This document shows, piece by piece, positions 46,900-56,681 of a stretch of DNA of 60,799 nucleotides. This stretch comes from an uncultured Pirellulaceae bacterium (lineage in GTDB: Bacteria; Planctomycetota; Planctomycetia; Pirellulales; Pirellulaceae), in the NCBI GenBank assembly GCA_937981585.1, contig CALJOA010000029.1:1-60799 (forward strand), written 5' to 3'. Each line of letters begins with the position of its first letter. Position 1 is the stretch's first letter. The position numbers were made by a program, and so were the translations under genes. The notes under the pieces are model-generated. The model saw nothing but the letters and a program-made list of their open reading frames with translations, searched no databases and had not been told where the DNA came from.

Positions 46900-49271
46900 T
46901 TCTCCGGTGGCCCGTCGATTACGACTTTTGCCATCTCAATGAGCAATGATTGAACATTGAAGTTGTTTTGTTTGAATTTTTGGTGAAGCCGATCCAGCTG
47001 ATTCGGTTGGCCCTTGGCTTTGCTGTCAAAAGCATTGATCGGCTGATTGACGTAGTAGTGAAACAATTGCCGAACAAAGCTCTTCTGTGCCATTTCATTA
47101 TCGGCAATAAACTCGGCCAACTGTCGTGCGCCGGCCAGTTTGACGGCTTCTCCATCTGGTGTCTTGTAGACGGATGTTACATCGATCGGCTTTTTCTTGT
47201 CCTTGGTGCGGAATCGCCCAACGGCGTCATAGTGTTCCAGGCTGAATCCCAGCGGGTTGATGATACTGTGACATGCCATGCAAGCAACTTCTCGCGTCTG
47301 ATGTTCGACTCGCTCGCGCGTTGTCATCTTGGGATCGAATGCTTCGGTCAGCGGCGAAACTGCGGCGACCGGTTGTTTCAGGCTTCGGCCAAGCAGGTTC
47401 CGAGTCACGAAAACGCCTCGGTGAATTGGGGAGCTTTCGGTGTGATATGCCAGTCCGCTCATCAGGTACGGGTGTGTCAGAATTCCGGCCCGTTCTTTGG
47501 GATCAACACCAACGCGGCTGAACTCTTCCTGCTTCGCCTCGAGCTGATAATAGTTTGCCAGCCGTTGGTTGACGAACAGGTAGTCGGCCAAAAACAAATC
47601 ACGGAAATCGGACTTTTCGCTCCAAATGACGTGATCAAGGAACAAGTCGAGACTGTTGCGCAGGTCAAACACAATCTCTTTGTTGAATTCCGGGAATCGT
47701 TGTTCGTCCTTGGTCGCTTCGGCGGCTTCTTCGGTTTTCAACCAAAAGTGAAAAAAGTCTCGAAGCTTTTGTTTGCTCCGAGGGTCGATGAGCATGCGTT
47801 TGAGCTGACGATTCAAATGTTTGTTGTTGCTGTTGGGATTTTTGACATTGAAGAGTTTTCTTCCAGCAGCTAGTTGGAATAGCTGTTTGTCCGGTAAGGA
47901 ATCCCAAAAGAACAACGACAAACGACGTGCCCGTTCGAAGTTCTTGTTTCGTTTTTGAAGTTGTGGATAAAGAAATCGTGGCGATTTCAAAGCCAGAAGT
48001 ACAACGCGTTTCACACTGTCGTTAATTGACAGGTTGTCAGTGAAATGTTGGTGGACAAAAAACTTTTTCTCTTGGTCTGACAGATTGCTTACGAACGCCA
48101 GTTCGACAAACTTGACACAGAACGCTCGAACTTTCTCACGGGACTTGACATCGGTCTTTCTCGTTCTTGCCAAATCGAAGATGCGGTCAGAAATCCAGGT
48201 CGCGGTTTCCAGCGCCGCCGTGGTGGTCGCGTCGTCCCAACCTCGCGACACACCGACCCCCCGTTTGAATCCGGAACTGGCATCGTCTGGCGGGAACCGA
48301 TTCGAAACGACGGCGACTTCATTGGTACCAAAATCGACAAAGACGTCTGGTGGGACTGGCGTCAGAATTCCGTGAGGCGTCTTCCACAGCAATCGCATCG
48401 TGGCCGACTTTTCCTCGAAAGCGAACATCTCCAACTTAATCGTATAGATTCGACCAGCTAACAGGTGAACTTTCGCCGTGTGGTTGTATCCTTTACCGGA
48501 GCTAACCCAGCGGTCAATCAGCGGCGTTTCGGGATCGTTAATGTAAAGCTTAAATCCGTTTTTGCTTTGAACTCGAAAATGGTACTGTCCGGTTTCGGGC
48601 GCTATGATCCCACCATTCCACGACGCACTAAATCCAAGCCCTCTCTTGTCACGTCGATTCTTGTCTTGCTTGATGCCTTTGTATTTTCCGTCGGCGCGAA
48701 AATGCTGTACGCCCTTGGCGAAATCAATGTTGGCATCAGTCTGTGTCGAAATTTTCTTGTCTCGTGTCAAGTAAGTCGATGCAAAATACTCAGCCTTGAG
48801 CCCACGTTTGTTTGGCACTTTGGTCGGCTTTCCAAACGAACCAACCAAGTCCGCAACTGATTCACGATATTGGCGGACTGTGAGGTGGGCCAGCTCGACA
48901 CGAGCTTTGTTGTTCCGCCGCTGAGCCGCCTCGGAATAGAATTTTTCATGTACGTACTTCGCGACCAGCAGAGCTTCTTTGGCCACGCATTTGTCGGGAT
49001 CTTCTTCTGGCATCGTATCGGAAATCAATTCCGCCAGTTCAGAAACCGCCAGATCGCCGGTCAGTTTCTCATCGTAGTGATCTGGATGTCCTTGGCCTTT
49101 ATCGCCGTGGCAACTAGCACATTGCGCCACATAGATTTTCTGGCCTGATCTCAGGTCATCATCCAGCGCACTTGCCGCCGGTATCTCGACCAACAGACAA
49201 GTTGCGATCGTCGCTGATAGCGCCAACCCAATCCGGGTAATGTTGTTGAAGATGGAGTTTCCGTCAGGCAT
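46896..49271 (-). CDS. DUF1587/PA14/DUF1592/DUF1588/DUF1585-type secreted cytochrome protein
   Basis: A 791-residue exported protein. After a signal peptide (~1-35) comes a cytochrome c-like site (CASCHGDKGQGH), then a DUF1587/1595-type segment (AHLTVRQYRESVADLVG), a PA14 domain (~150-310, GGIIAPETGQYHFRVQSKNG), DUF1592 (RRLSLFFWDSLPDKQLFQLA), DUF1588 (ADYLFVNQRLANYY, with CMACHSIINPLGFSLEHYDA) and DUF1585 (FVRQLFHYYVNQ). This layout is specific to planctomycetes and some relatives. Pairing with a DUF1552 gene is standard. A role in heme-linked breakdown of complex sugars has been proposed for the group but not shown. Confidence 0.92.
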   Translation of the reverse strand: MPDGNSIFNNITRIGLALSATIATCLLVEIPAASALDDDLRSGQKIYVAQCASCHGDKGQGHPDHYDEKLTGDLAVSELAELISDTMPEEDPDKCVAKEALLVAKYVHEKFYSEAAQRRNNKARVELAHLTVRQYRESVADLVGSFGKPTKVPNKRGLKAEYFASTYLTRDKKISTQTDANIDFAKGVQHFRADGKYKGIKQDKNRRDKRGLGFSASWNGGIIAPETGQYHFRVQSKNGFKLYINDPETPLIDRWVSSGKGYNHTAKVHLLAGRIYTIKLEMFAFEEKSATMRLLWKTPHGILTPVPPDVFVDFGTNEVAVVSNRFPPDDASSGFKRGVGVSRGWDDATTTAALETATWISDRIFDLARTRKTDVKSREKVRAFCVKFVELAFVSNLSDQEKKFFVHQHFTDNLSINDSVKRVVLLALKSPRFLYPQLQKRNKNFERARRLSLFFWDSLPDKQLFQLAAGRKLFNVKNPNSNNKHLNRQLKRMLIDPRSKQKLRDFFHFWLKTEEAAEATKDEQRFPEFNKEIVFDLRNSLDLFLDHVIWSEKSDFRDLFLADYLFVNQRLANYYQLEAKQEEFSRVGVDPKERAGILTHPYLMSGLAYHTESSPIHRGVFVTRNLLGRSLKQPVAAVSPLTEAFDPKMTTRERVEHQTREVACMACHSIINPLGFSLEHYDAVGRFRTKDKKKPIDVTSVYKTPDGEAVKLAGARQLAEFIADNEMAQKSFVRQLFHYYVNQPINAFDSKAKGQPNQLDRLHQKFKQNNFNVQSLLIEMAKVVIDGPPEN

Positions 49272-49425
49272 ATTTTGATTGGAGTCAGGGATGGAGTCAG
49301 GAATTGTTTGCTCTTCTATATGATGCTCATTACGACTTAATATTGCACGTCAAAATTGGTGCCGGGCGATTATCAGCCACAATCATCGCTGAATGGTTCG
49401 TTGGGTTGCCCAGATGTTGGCCGGA

Positions 49426-50061
49426 TTACAAATGCGATATTGATTTAATCCACGCAGTCCAGCCTGCGATCATTATCGAGATAACCGTCATCCGAAGAAA
49501 AAGGTCTTTGGTCGTAAATCTCAGCCTGCCTACTGTCTTGGCTGATTCGATTGTGGCCTGAAACTCTTTTCCGGATTCAGATTTAAGAAATTGCAAGCCC
49601 GCCAGGTACGCTCCCGCTGCGCCCATAGGCGCTGTTATGAGTGAAAACAAAAACATGCCGCAGATCGCGCCGACTAAACCTCCGGTAAGTGTTGCCACAA
49701 TGATGGGGCGGCCAAGCCACCAAAAGGTCCAACAGATAACACCGACATGAAGGAAGACAAGCAGCCCAGTCCCTCCCGCCCAAACCAATCCAAAAAAGAG
49801 CGCATAAAACGGAGCCACCGGGTTCTCGGCGATTGCAAACAGACCCAAGCCTGCGCCGAACAAGCCGCCAGCAAAAGCGGTGCCCGCCCAAGTTGAAATC
49901 CAGAACGTCGCCCAGTGCAGCAGGTGTTGCCCGGGAGGACTCTGATAGGTAGCGACGTCTTTTTTCGTCTCCTGATTCTTCTCGATCGATGGCGAATTGT
50001 CCTCGGTTCCAAACGACTCGCAAGGCATTGGATTTGGTTGGGTCGGCAAGTCGTCGTTCAT
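49426..50061 (-). CDS. Integral membrane protein, unknown function
   Basis: A 211-residue protein. The first ~45 residues are polar and acidic. Four or five hydrophobic segments follow (about 52-75, 80-95, 98-118, 122-145 and 182-200), Gly/Ala-rich and with few charges (GTAFAGGLFGAGLGLFA, GGLVGAICGMFLFSLI). I recognise no family. It lies on the same strand as, and ~93 nt downstream of, the TcdA gene. Confidence 0.6.
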   Translation of the reverse strand: MNDDLPTQPNPMPCESFGTEDNSPSIEKNQETKKDVATYQSPPGQHLLHWATFWISTWAGTAFAGGLFGAGLGLFAIAENPVAPFYALFFGLVWAGGTGLLVFLHVGVICWTFWWLGRPIIVATLTGGLVGAICGMFLFSLITAPMGAAGAYLAGLQFLKSESGKEFQATIESAKTVGRLRFTTKDLFLRMTVISIMIAGWTAWIKSISHL

Positions 50062-50154
50062 GGTTGGCCCAATCGCGGATTCAAGACTTCATTAATGCAA
50101 ACCGAAACCGTGTTGCCACAATAACGCTGGTGCCCAAAATTCTTGCGTTCAAAG

Positions 50155-51207
50155 CTAACGCGTCAAATCTTGGACCACTTTGGAAGCCGCCGCCATGCCG
50201 AACGCCGCAGTAACGAAACCAGCCGTCCCATAGATCATCCGGCGTTTCTCACATTCATGCGGTGACTCTTCACCGTGCGGGCAGATGCAACGAAATCCAT
50301 CTTTGTCCCAGCTGGGCGATTCCGGCTGGCGAGACGGTTCGGCTGAATAAACAACCGGCAGTCCTACGTGCTTGGTCGTGTCGAAGCCGCGTCGGGAAAG
50401 CTCTTTTCGAACAACCTTTGCCAGCGGATCAACCCGTGTGTTACTGATGTCGTCGATGCGAACCTGTGTTGGGTCGAGCTTTGCCCCTGAACCAGTGACG
50501 CTAACAACTGGAATGTTGTTGCGCAAACAGGTCGTCAACAGGTGAAGCTTTGCCGTCACGTTGTCAATCGCATCAACAACGAAATCGGGTTTTGGTGTCA
50601 GCAGCGCCGATGATGTTGTCGGGTCGTAGAACGCTTGAACTGGATCGACAGTTACGTCCGGATTGATCGCGACGACACGCTGGGCCAAAAGGTTGGCTTT
50701 CGATTGTCCGACCGTTGCGGGAAACGCTTGAAGTTGCCGATTGACGTTGGTCACACAAACGTCATCAAAATCCACGATTGTTAAACTGCCAATTGCCGAG
50801 CGAGCGAGTGCTTCGACGGTATAGCTACCCACGCCTCCAAGTCCAAACACGGTGACGTGTGAACCCAGGAGTTTCTTAACGCCGTCTTCGCCGACCAGAC
50901 GTGCCAGTCGGTCCCAGCGGCGGGCAACCCGCTCGATGGTTTGAGTTTGGGATGGCGTTTGGGTGTCGGGTTGGCCTGAGTCAATGGCAGGGCCGTTTGC
51001 AGAGCTGAGCCGCTGCTCAAGTCGAGCATCTTCCCATGGCCGAACTTGTCGACGAGTTCTGGGTAGACCAAGTTCAGGAGTCGCAGTCCCGGTTTGTTGA
51101 GCGCTGAAATCACCATCGAGTTGATTGTTGGCTCGAGGTGTGCAGTGGTCACAAGAGTCGGAGGTCTGGCCGCTACATTGAGTTGAATCGGAGCTTTTCA
51201 TCGCCAC
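50155..51207 (-). CDS. tcdA: tRNA threonylcarbamoyladenosine dehydratase (E1-like, ThiF family)
   Basis: A 350-residue enzyme. Residues ~95-345 match TcdA/CsdL, which cyclises t6A to ct6A at tRNA position 37 using ATP. Visible are RWDRLARLVGEDGVKKL, the VTVFGLGGVGSYTVEALARS nucleotide loop, the DFDDVCVTNVNRQLQA Asp/Arg region, PDFVVDAIDNVTAK, and a C-terminal YGTAGFVTAAFGMAAAS helix. The Cys cluster before the end (CICPHG, HECEKRR) is family-like. Residues 1-~95 are a Gln/Thr/Ser-rich extension not found in most TcdA proteins. A later start is possible, since the extension is poorly conserved in character. Confidence 0.87.
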   Translation of the reverse strand: MAMKSSDSTQCSGQTSDSCDHCTPRANNQLDGDFSAQQTGTATPELGLPRTRRQVRPWEDARLEQRLSSANGPAIDSGQPDTQTPSQTQTIERVARRWDRLARLVGEDGVKKLLGSHVTVFGLGGVGSYTVEALARSAIGSLTIVDFDDVCVTNVNRQLQAFPATVGQSKANLLAQRVVAINPDVTVDPVQAFYDPTTSSALLTPKPDFVVDAIDNVTAKLHLLTTCLRNNIPVVSVTGSGAKLDPTQVRIDDISNTRVDPLAKVVRKELSRRGFDTTKHVGLPVVYSAEPSRQPESPSWDKDGFRCICPHGEESPHECEKRRMIYGTAGFVTAAFGMAAASKVVQDLTR

Positions 51208-51285
51208 AATGTATCAAATACTTAGTTGTAGGATAACGTCAGCCAGCAAGGGTATCGTAAGCGAAATCGTTTCCGAAGTCACGGT

Positions 51286-51331
51286 AACCCGACGCGTTAG
51301 CGAGGGACGTCCCTCGCTAACGCGTCGGGTT
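51286..51331. repeat. Perfect 46-bp palindrome (family C)
   Basis: aacccgacgcgttagcgagg runs to gac, followed without spacer by its exact reverse complement. It directly abuts the family A/G composite at 51331. The 5656-5719 copy is an imperfect version with a spacer. Confidence 0.9.
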
Positions 51332-51468
51332 TTGATTTTACTAGCCGTTTGGGCGCTAGACCAATGGCCCTTACTTTGTAGCGGTGGAGCGCAAGCTCCC
51401 CGGTTTTATTCAAGCGGAACTCTGAGAAACCGGAGGGCTCGCGCCCAAACGCTAAAATTTTACAGGCT
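51331..51468. repeat. Composite repeat: family A left arm plus family G element, copy 2
   Basis: Nearly identical to 40310-40440 across about 120 bases, with small differences in the A arm (ctagccgtttgggcgctaga). Contains ggtggagcgcaagctccccg, then gagaaaccggagggctcgcg. With the palindrome it fills the 288-nt gap. Confidence 0.75.
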
Positions 51469-51495
51469 CCTTTTTCAGCGCGGCGCCGGGCGCTT

Positions 51496-52944
51496 CTAAG
51501 CAATGATCTCTTTGATGACTTCACCACCAAATTGGCTCAGCTGCTTGTAGCGACCTGCGTGTAGATAAGTCAACTTGTTGTCATCCAGCCCCAACAAATG
51601 CAGCAGCGTCACGTGAAGATCTCGAATTGGATGCACGCAATCGACTGCTTCGGATCCAATTTCGTTAGTGCCACCAACGATCGTTCCGCCTTTGACTCCG
51701 CCACCGGCTAGCAGCATTGTCATCGCATCTGCGTTATGACCACGACCGATCGAATAGACTCCGCCTCGTTTGTTGTTATCTGGTGTTCGGCCAAACTCTC
51801 CCGTCCAGATGACCAGAGTGTCGTCAAGCATTCCGCGGGATTTGAGATCAAGGATCAACGCAGCCATCGGTTTGTCGACGCTTTTGATACGAGCCGAATG
51901 GCCACGTTCGAGGTAATCATGGCTGTCCCAGCCGCCACTGAAAATCTGCACGAATCGAACTCCCTTTTCAACCAGCCGGCGAGCCATCAAGCATTGGCGA
52001 CCGAAAGCCGCAGTTTCCTTTTCGTTGAGGCCATACATTTCGTGGATGTATTCCGGTTCGGCGCCGATGTCGATGACTCCGGGGACTTCGGTTTGCATTC
52101 GATAAGCGAGCTCGTAACTCTCCATCCGCGCCGCCAAATCCTGGTGCGAAGGATGTTTCTTCGCATGTTGCTCATTCAAAAACGAAAGCTGATCCAAAAA
52201 CGCCCGTTGATGGGCCCGCGATTTGAACTCAGGAGACTTCAGATCAAGAATCGGGCTTCCTTCAGGTCGCAGCCGCGTGCCTTGAAAATGCGCAGGAAGA
52301 AAACCATTGCTCCAATTAGTTGAACCGCCCTGCGGCATCGCAAGTTCGGTCATCACGACGTAGCCGGGAAGGTTTTGATTCTCCGAGCCCAGCCCGTATG
52401 TCGCCCACGAACCAACTGACGGATCGCTGCCGAGTCGGCTACCAGTGTTCATCTGGAAGAGGGCCTCTGGATGATTCAATGATTCAGCCGTACAGCCACG
52501 GAAGTTACATAACTCATCGGCAACGGCGGGATTGGCCAGGTATTTCCACTGGTCGCACATCTCAATACCCGACTGTCCGACTTTGTTGAACTTGAACGGG
52601 CTACCAACGAAAAACTTGAAACCGTTGGCCAGACTGCGTGTTGATTTTGACTCGGTTTTGTGAAGCCGATTCAGCTCGGGTTTTGGATCGAACGTGTCCA
52701 TGTGACCGGGACCGCCTTCCATGAACAACATGATCACGTTCTTGGCGCGCGGCGTTGTCATGGCCGGCTTGGGTGCCAATGGGCCTGCCTCGTCAGCGCC
52801 TGATGCGGCAGCGATTTGGTCAGCGGCAAGCAAATCCGTAAGGGCAAGCGACCCCAGAGACGCTCCCAAACCATACAAGAAATTTCGCCGGGAAATTTCT
52901 GCATGACGTTGGGCGAGAAAGGACTGCGGACTGAATTGATTCAT
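51496..52944 (-). CDS. DUF1501 domain-containing secreted protein
   Basis: A 482-residue protein of the DUF1501 family, related in fold to alkaline phosphatase/sulfatase enzymes. A Tat signal sits near 16-45 (ISRRNFLYGLGASLGSLAL). Family landmarks: KNVIMLFMEGGPGHMDTFDPKPEL, WSNGFLPAHFQGTRL, ARRLVEKGVRFVQIFSGGWDSH and LVIWTGEFGRTPDNN, ending in HLLGLDDNKLTYLHAGR. The exact substrate is unknown. It lies 254 nt downstream of the PSCyt1/DUF1549/DUF1553 gene on the same strand, the standard planctomycete pair. Confidence 0.94.
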   Translation of the reverse strand: MNQFSPQSFLAQRHAEISRRNFLYGLGASLGSLALTDLLAADQIAAASGADEAGPLAPKPAMTTPRAKNVIMLFMEGGPGHMDTFDPKPELNRLHKTESKSTRSLANGFKFFVGSPFKFNKVGQSGIEMCDQWKYLANPAVADELCNFRGCTAESLNHPEALFQMNTGSRLGSDPSVGSWATYGLGSENQNLPGYVVMTELAMPQGGSTNWSNGFLPAHFQGTRLRPEGSPILDLKSPEFKSRAHQRAFLDQLSFLNEQHAKKHPSHQDLAARMESYELAYRMQTEVPGVIDIGAEPEYIHEMYGLNEKETAAFGRQCLMARRLVEKGVRFVQIFSGGWDSHDYLERGHSARIKSVDKPMAALILDLKSRGMLDDTLVIWTGEFGRTPDNNKRGGVYSIGRGHNADAMTMLLAGGGVKGGTIVGGTNEIGSEAVDCVHPIRDLHVTLLHLLGLDDNKLTYLHAGRYKQLSQFGGEVIKEIIA

Positions 52945-53007
52945 GACTGATTCTCAGGATCGATTGTTTAAATATGTTCGATTGTTTAGATAAGTCTGAT
53001 TCCAGTC

Positions 53008-53166
53008 GTAGCGGAACGGCGCAAGCCGTCCGGTCGAGTTTTGGACGATCGGGAAACCGGAAACCGTAGGGCTTGCGCCCGGAAACCGTAGGGCTTGCGC
53101 CTGGAAACCGTAGGGCTTGCGCCCTAACGCTATAAATTAAACGCTATAAATTAAACGCCATAAATT
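53008..53166. repeat. Family G copy with internal tandem repeats
   Basis: gtagcggaacggcgcaagcc and the later gggcttgcgccctaacgct form a family G inverted repeat. Within it a 22-nt unit (ggaaaccgtagggcttgc plus 4 nt) is repeated three times at 53059-53124, and a 14-nt unit (aacgctataaatta) about three times at 53126-53166. It lies between the two operon genes. Confidence 0.8.
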
Positions 53167-53198
53167 TGATAGGGAATCACTTTGAACATGCTCTTGCT

Positions 53199-56009
53199 CT
53201 AATACAGATACATAAACTCGTTGCTGTTAAACAGCATCAAACACAGATCGGCCAACGCTCGCGTGTCAGCATCAACATCGGCAGCTTTTTTGTCCGCAAT
53301 GTAGTCTTCAAAGACGGGCAAAATCTCTTCGTACTCAAATGGCTTTCCAGTGAACTCTTCAACCAACGATCGCGTGATCTGGGTTGGGTAAGTCACTGGT
53401 TTTGGTTCAACGGACTGATGATAGTCCTGCATCGACTTGACGTACTCAATCGTTTTCTCCGCTTCTTTTTCGGAAGGCTCACGACCAAACGCCAGTTCGA
53501 ATGCGGAGTGGATTTGTGAACCCAGCGAATCGTTTTCTTTCTGCAATCGCAGCGCAAACGCGATCGCTCGGTCGCCCATCAAATCGCTGTTCATCAACGT
53601 GAACGCTTGTGGCGAAACGGCAGCGACATCGCGGACTTCACATGAATCGTTTGGATTGGGTTGATTGAAGGCCTCCAAAAACGGATCGGCTTGTCCGCGA
53701 ACACGATAGGCGTAGATGCTGCGGCGGTTGCGGACTTCCGGTTCGCGAGACGGCAGATACGCTGGCGCGATAGAGAACTGAATCATTCGAGGTTGCAACG
53801 CGACCTCCATGTTGATCTCAGGCATGACGGGAAGCCCACCGCCGTTGGGATTAAGTTCGCCGGTAACCCTGAGCATCGCGTCGCGGATTTCTTCCGCCGT
53901 CAAACGCTTGGTCGGAAAGTATGCCAGCAAATCGTTGTCGGGATCTTTAACCAGTAGCGATTTCATTTCTGGATGCTCGCTCGTCTGGCGGTATGCCTTG
54001 GACATCATGATTTGCTTGTGAAGACGCTTGATCGTCCAACCGTTTTCGACGAAGTCGACCGAGAGCCAGTCAAGCAGTTTTGGATGAGTTGGCTTGGCCC
54101 CTTTGGCTCCAAAGCTGTTGGGGTTGCCAGCCAGTGGTTTGCCAAAGTGATGTTGCCAGATTCGATTCACAAACGAACGAGCAGTTAACGGGTTTTTTGG
54201 ATTCGCGATCCACTTGGCAACTGCAAGTCGACGACCGTTGATATCACTGCCAATCACATAAGGATCTTTCTCCGATCCATTTTGTTTGGTTTCGGTTTTC
54301 GGTTCAACAGGCAAGCCCAACGCGCTGATTACGCCAGGCTGAACCTTATCGCCTGGAGCTTCCACCGCGCCACCGTTAAAGATGAAACTGACCATCTCAG
54401 TTTTTTTGATTTGGCCCGGCATTCGCATTTTTCGCGCATTGAGATAACCAGGATCAGGACCGTTGTAGACCGATTGAACCATTGGCTGGTAACGTTCCAA
54501 TCGACGATTCCAAACCCAAACGTCTTGCTCGCGAACTTTGAGTCGTCCCTGATCGGTAGCGTCGAGCCCGACGTGACGCGGTGGTTTCTCCTCGTCGGGA
54601 AGATTTTTTCGGTCGTTATGAGTAACGTACTCTTTCCCGTTCTCCTTGTACCATTTTTTCGCGGCGTTCTCCCGTTTGGTCACCAGTCGATCGACGCGGT
54701 CTTTGGCAAACTTGTGTAAAAGTTTGACTTGCTTTTTCTGCGTATCAAATCTTTCCAGATTCTCTTCGGGAAGAAACGGGGCAGGGCGTTCAGCCAATTG
54801 AGTTGCGGCAAACGCAGCGTACATCCGATAGTAATCTTTAATTGGAATCGGATCGAATTTGTGATCGTGACATTTGCAGCATCGCATCGTCGTGGAAAGG
54901 AACGTTTGGCCGACCGAGTTGACGACATCATCGACGTACATCTGCCGGGCCTGTGGAACCTTAACCATCGCCGGATCCCAGGCTCCCATTCGCAGGAAGC
55001 TGGTTGCGATGAGCAACTCCGGGTTCTTCTCGCCCTCGGATTGTTGTTCCCAAAGTTCATCGCCCGCGATTTGTTCGATGATGAATTCATCGTAAGGCTT
55101 GTCCTTGTTGAAAGCCCGAATCACGTAGTCGCGATATCGCCACATGTTGGATCGTTCGTAGTCGTTTGAGTAACCGGCGGTGTCAGCGTATCGGGCGGCA
55201 TCAAGATAATGCTGTGCCCAGCGCTCGCCGTAGTGTGGGCTTTCGAGAAGCCGGTCGATCAACTCGCTCCACGCCATGTCAGGATCGGCGTTCCAGGTTA
55301 ACTTGAACTGTTTGACCTCTTCGGGGGTGGGCGGAAGCCCAATCAAATCGAATGTTGCGCGGCGAACCAGTGTCAGCGGATCGGCTTCCGAGGCAGCGGT
55401 TGCTCCGGCTTCACCGAGCTTTTGATCAATCAACGCATCGACTGGATTTTGGCCAGCTGCGAGTTCGACTTTTTTCATCGGACGAAACGCCCACATGTCC
55501 TCCGGCTTGTAACGCCGATAGGTCCAGTCGTCGCTGGTTCCGCCACTGGTGATCATGATGTCGCCTTCATCGGTCGACATCTCCAATTTCGCTTCGTCGC
55601 GATACGTTTTTTGTTTTTGTTCGCTGGGCCAAGGCGCGCCGTTGACCACCCAATCGCGGATCAATTCAATTTGCTCTTTTGTCAAACGATCGGTTTGCTT
55701 GGGCGGCATTTCCATGTCTTCCCATGCGATCGCTGGCAACAGTGTTCCCTCATTATGCTTGCCCGGCACAACGGCTTCGTCTCCCGTTTCGCCTCCCTTG
55801 AGAAGAAGCTCACGAGTCAACATGCTGTAGTCGCCTTTGATGTCATCAGCATCATTGCCGTGGCAACCAAAGCATTTTTCAGTAAGGATTGGCAAGACCT
55901 TCAGCGTAAACTGACGTTCGGCTTTTTCGTCAGCCAGTGAGGTCTGTGGCGTAAAGAACAACGCAACAATCAATGCAACACAAATCACACGCATCATGTG
56001 CTTGCCCAA
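53199..56009 (-). CDS. PSCyt1/DUF1549/DUF1553 secreted cytochrome c protein
   Basis: A 936-residue exported protein. A signal peptide (~1-26) is followed by a planctomycete-type cytochrome c domain with CFGCH (46-50) and MEMPPKQTD as the distal Met region. DUF1549 (~185-390) contains ATFDLIGLPPTPEEV, RWAQHYLDAARYADTAGYS and CCKCHDHKFDPIPIKDYY, a second heme-like site. DUF1553 (~590-890) has SFVNRIWQHHFGKPL, the HPKLLDWLSVDFVENGW helix and SCEVRDVAAVSPQAFTLMN. The layout is the classical one, paired with DUF1501. Likely periplasmic redox function; the substrate is not established. Confidence 0.93.
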   Translation of the reverse strand: MGKHMMRVICVALIVALFFTPQTSLADEKAERQFTLKVLPILTEKCFGCHGNDADDIKGDYSMLTRELLLKGGETGDEAVVPGKHNEGTLLPAIAWEDMEMPPKQTDRLTKEQIELIRDWVVNGAPWPSEQKQKTYRDEAKLEMSTDEGDIMITSGGTSDDWTYRRYKPEDMWAFRPMKKVELAAGQNPVDALIDQKLGEAGATAASEADPLTLVRRATFDLIGLPPTPEEVKQFKLTWNADPDMAWSELIDRLLESPHYGERWAQHYLDAARYADTAGYSNDYERSNMWRYRDYVIRAFNKDKPYDEFIIEQIAGDELWEQQSEGEKNPELLIATSFLRMGAWDPAMVKVPQARQMYVDDVVNSVGQTFLSTTMRCCKCHDHKFDPIPIKDYYRMYAAFAATQLAERPAPFLPEENLERFDTQKKQVKLLHKFAKDRVDRLVTKRENAAKKWYKENGKEYVTHNDRKNLPDEEKPPRHVGLDATDQGRLKVREQDVWVWNRRLERYQPMVQSVYNGPDPGYLNARKMRMPGQIKKTEMVSFIFNGGAVEAPGDKVQPGVISALGLPVEPKTETKQNGSEKDPYVIGSDINGRRLAVAKWIANPKNPLTARSFVNRIWQHHFGKPLAGNPNSFGAKGAKPTHPKLLDWLSVDFVENGWTIKRLHKQIMMSKAYRQTSEHPEMKSLLVKDPDNDLLAYFPTKRLTAEEIRDAMLRVTGELNPNGGGLPVMPEINMEVALQPRMIQFSIAPAYLPSREPEVRNRRSIYAYRVRGQADPFLEAFNQPNPNDSCEVRDVAAVSPQAFTLMNSDLMGDRAIAFALRLQKENDSLGSQIHSAFELAFGREPSEKEAEKTIEYVKSMQDYHQSVEPKPVTYPTQITRSLVEEFTGKPFEYEEILPVFEDYIADKKAADVDADTRALADLCLMLFNSNEFMYLY

Positions 56010-56281
56010 ATGGATCGGTTTATGTTTGTAAGGTGGGATGCCGTATAGGCTAACAATCGGAATATCATCGAGAGCAATTCAACTCGCTCCCAACCGTTCC
56101 AGCCAAACAAATTTAGTGCAGAGAATGGCTGTATTTAAGTTACCTCAAATCCGGTTTTGGTTACAATGTTTTCCCGACATTTGCCGCGTAATAAAGCCTG
56201 GCGCGGCGTGGAAATTTTAAGCTGAACCGAAAATGGTAACCCGACGAGGCTGTGATATTTTCAAAACACGCCTCGAATACA

Positions 56282-56323
56282 TCAGCCGTTTTGGCGATAG
56301 CCGCGGTTAATGATGGTCCAACT
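56282..56323. repeat. Family A inverted-repeat half interrupted by family F
   Basis: agccgttttggcgatagccg and ggttaatgatggtccaac, then family F begins. A right-arm remnant (aaaaacggctcatgaaatca) appears after F near 56468-56487. That would be the expected footprint of F inserted into the loop of A. Confidence 0.6.
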
Positions 56324-56456
56324 AGGCCGCGTTTTATAGATTGCATTTTAGGGAGAGCGAAGCTCCTGCTGAGCTTGAAATGCCAGATGGCGCTGGCTCA
56401 GCAGGAGCTTCGCCCTCCCAAGAATTCATGTTTTGACATTTATCAAACGCGGCCTA
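56324..56456. repeat. Family F inverted-repeat element, copy 2
   Basis: Ends taggccgcgttttata and tatcaaacgcggccta. It is in the opposite orientation to 3718-3850 and of almost the same length. The interior holds agctcctgctgagcttg and agcaggagcttcgccctc. The surrounding gap 56010-56681 otherwise holds only a ggtaacccgacgaggctgtg family A/C lead at 56236. Confidence 0.7.
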
Positions 56457-56681
56457 AACCCAAAACACCAAAAACGGCTCATGAAATCACGAACTCATCG
56501 GGTTAAAACCGACCCAATGTTGTCAAAAAGAACAGTTCGCCTTGGCGGTTGAAGCCTACTTTTTGCCGATCCTCACCCTTAGGATGGTAGGCCGATCAAG
56601 AGCTACAACAGCCAAACATTAACTCAGGCCCAACGGACCTACGCCACCTCAGGGCCGACCGAATTTGGAGAAGTCTCTCCC

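Noticed and set aside
46950..47873. A 307-codon plus-strand frame antisense to the DUF1592-type gene
   Set aside because: Shadow frame; the opposite strand carries clear family domains.
53059..53166. Tandem repeats considered as a CRISPR array
   Set aside because: Units are adjacent with no unique spacers and no cas genes are nearby.
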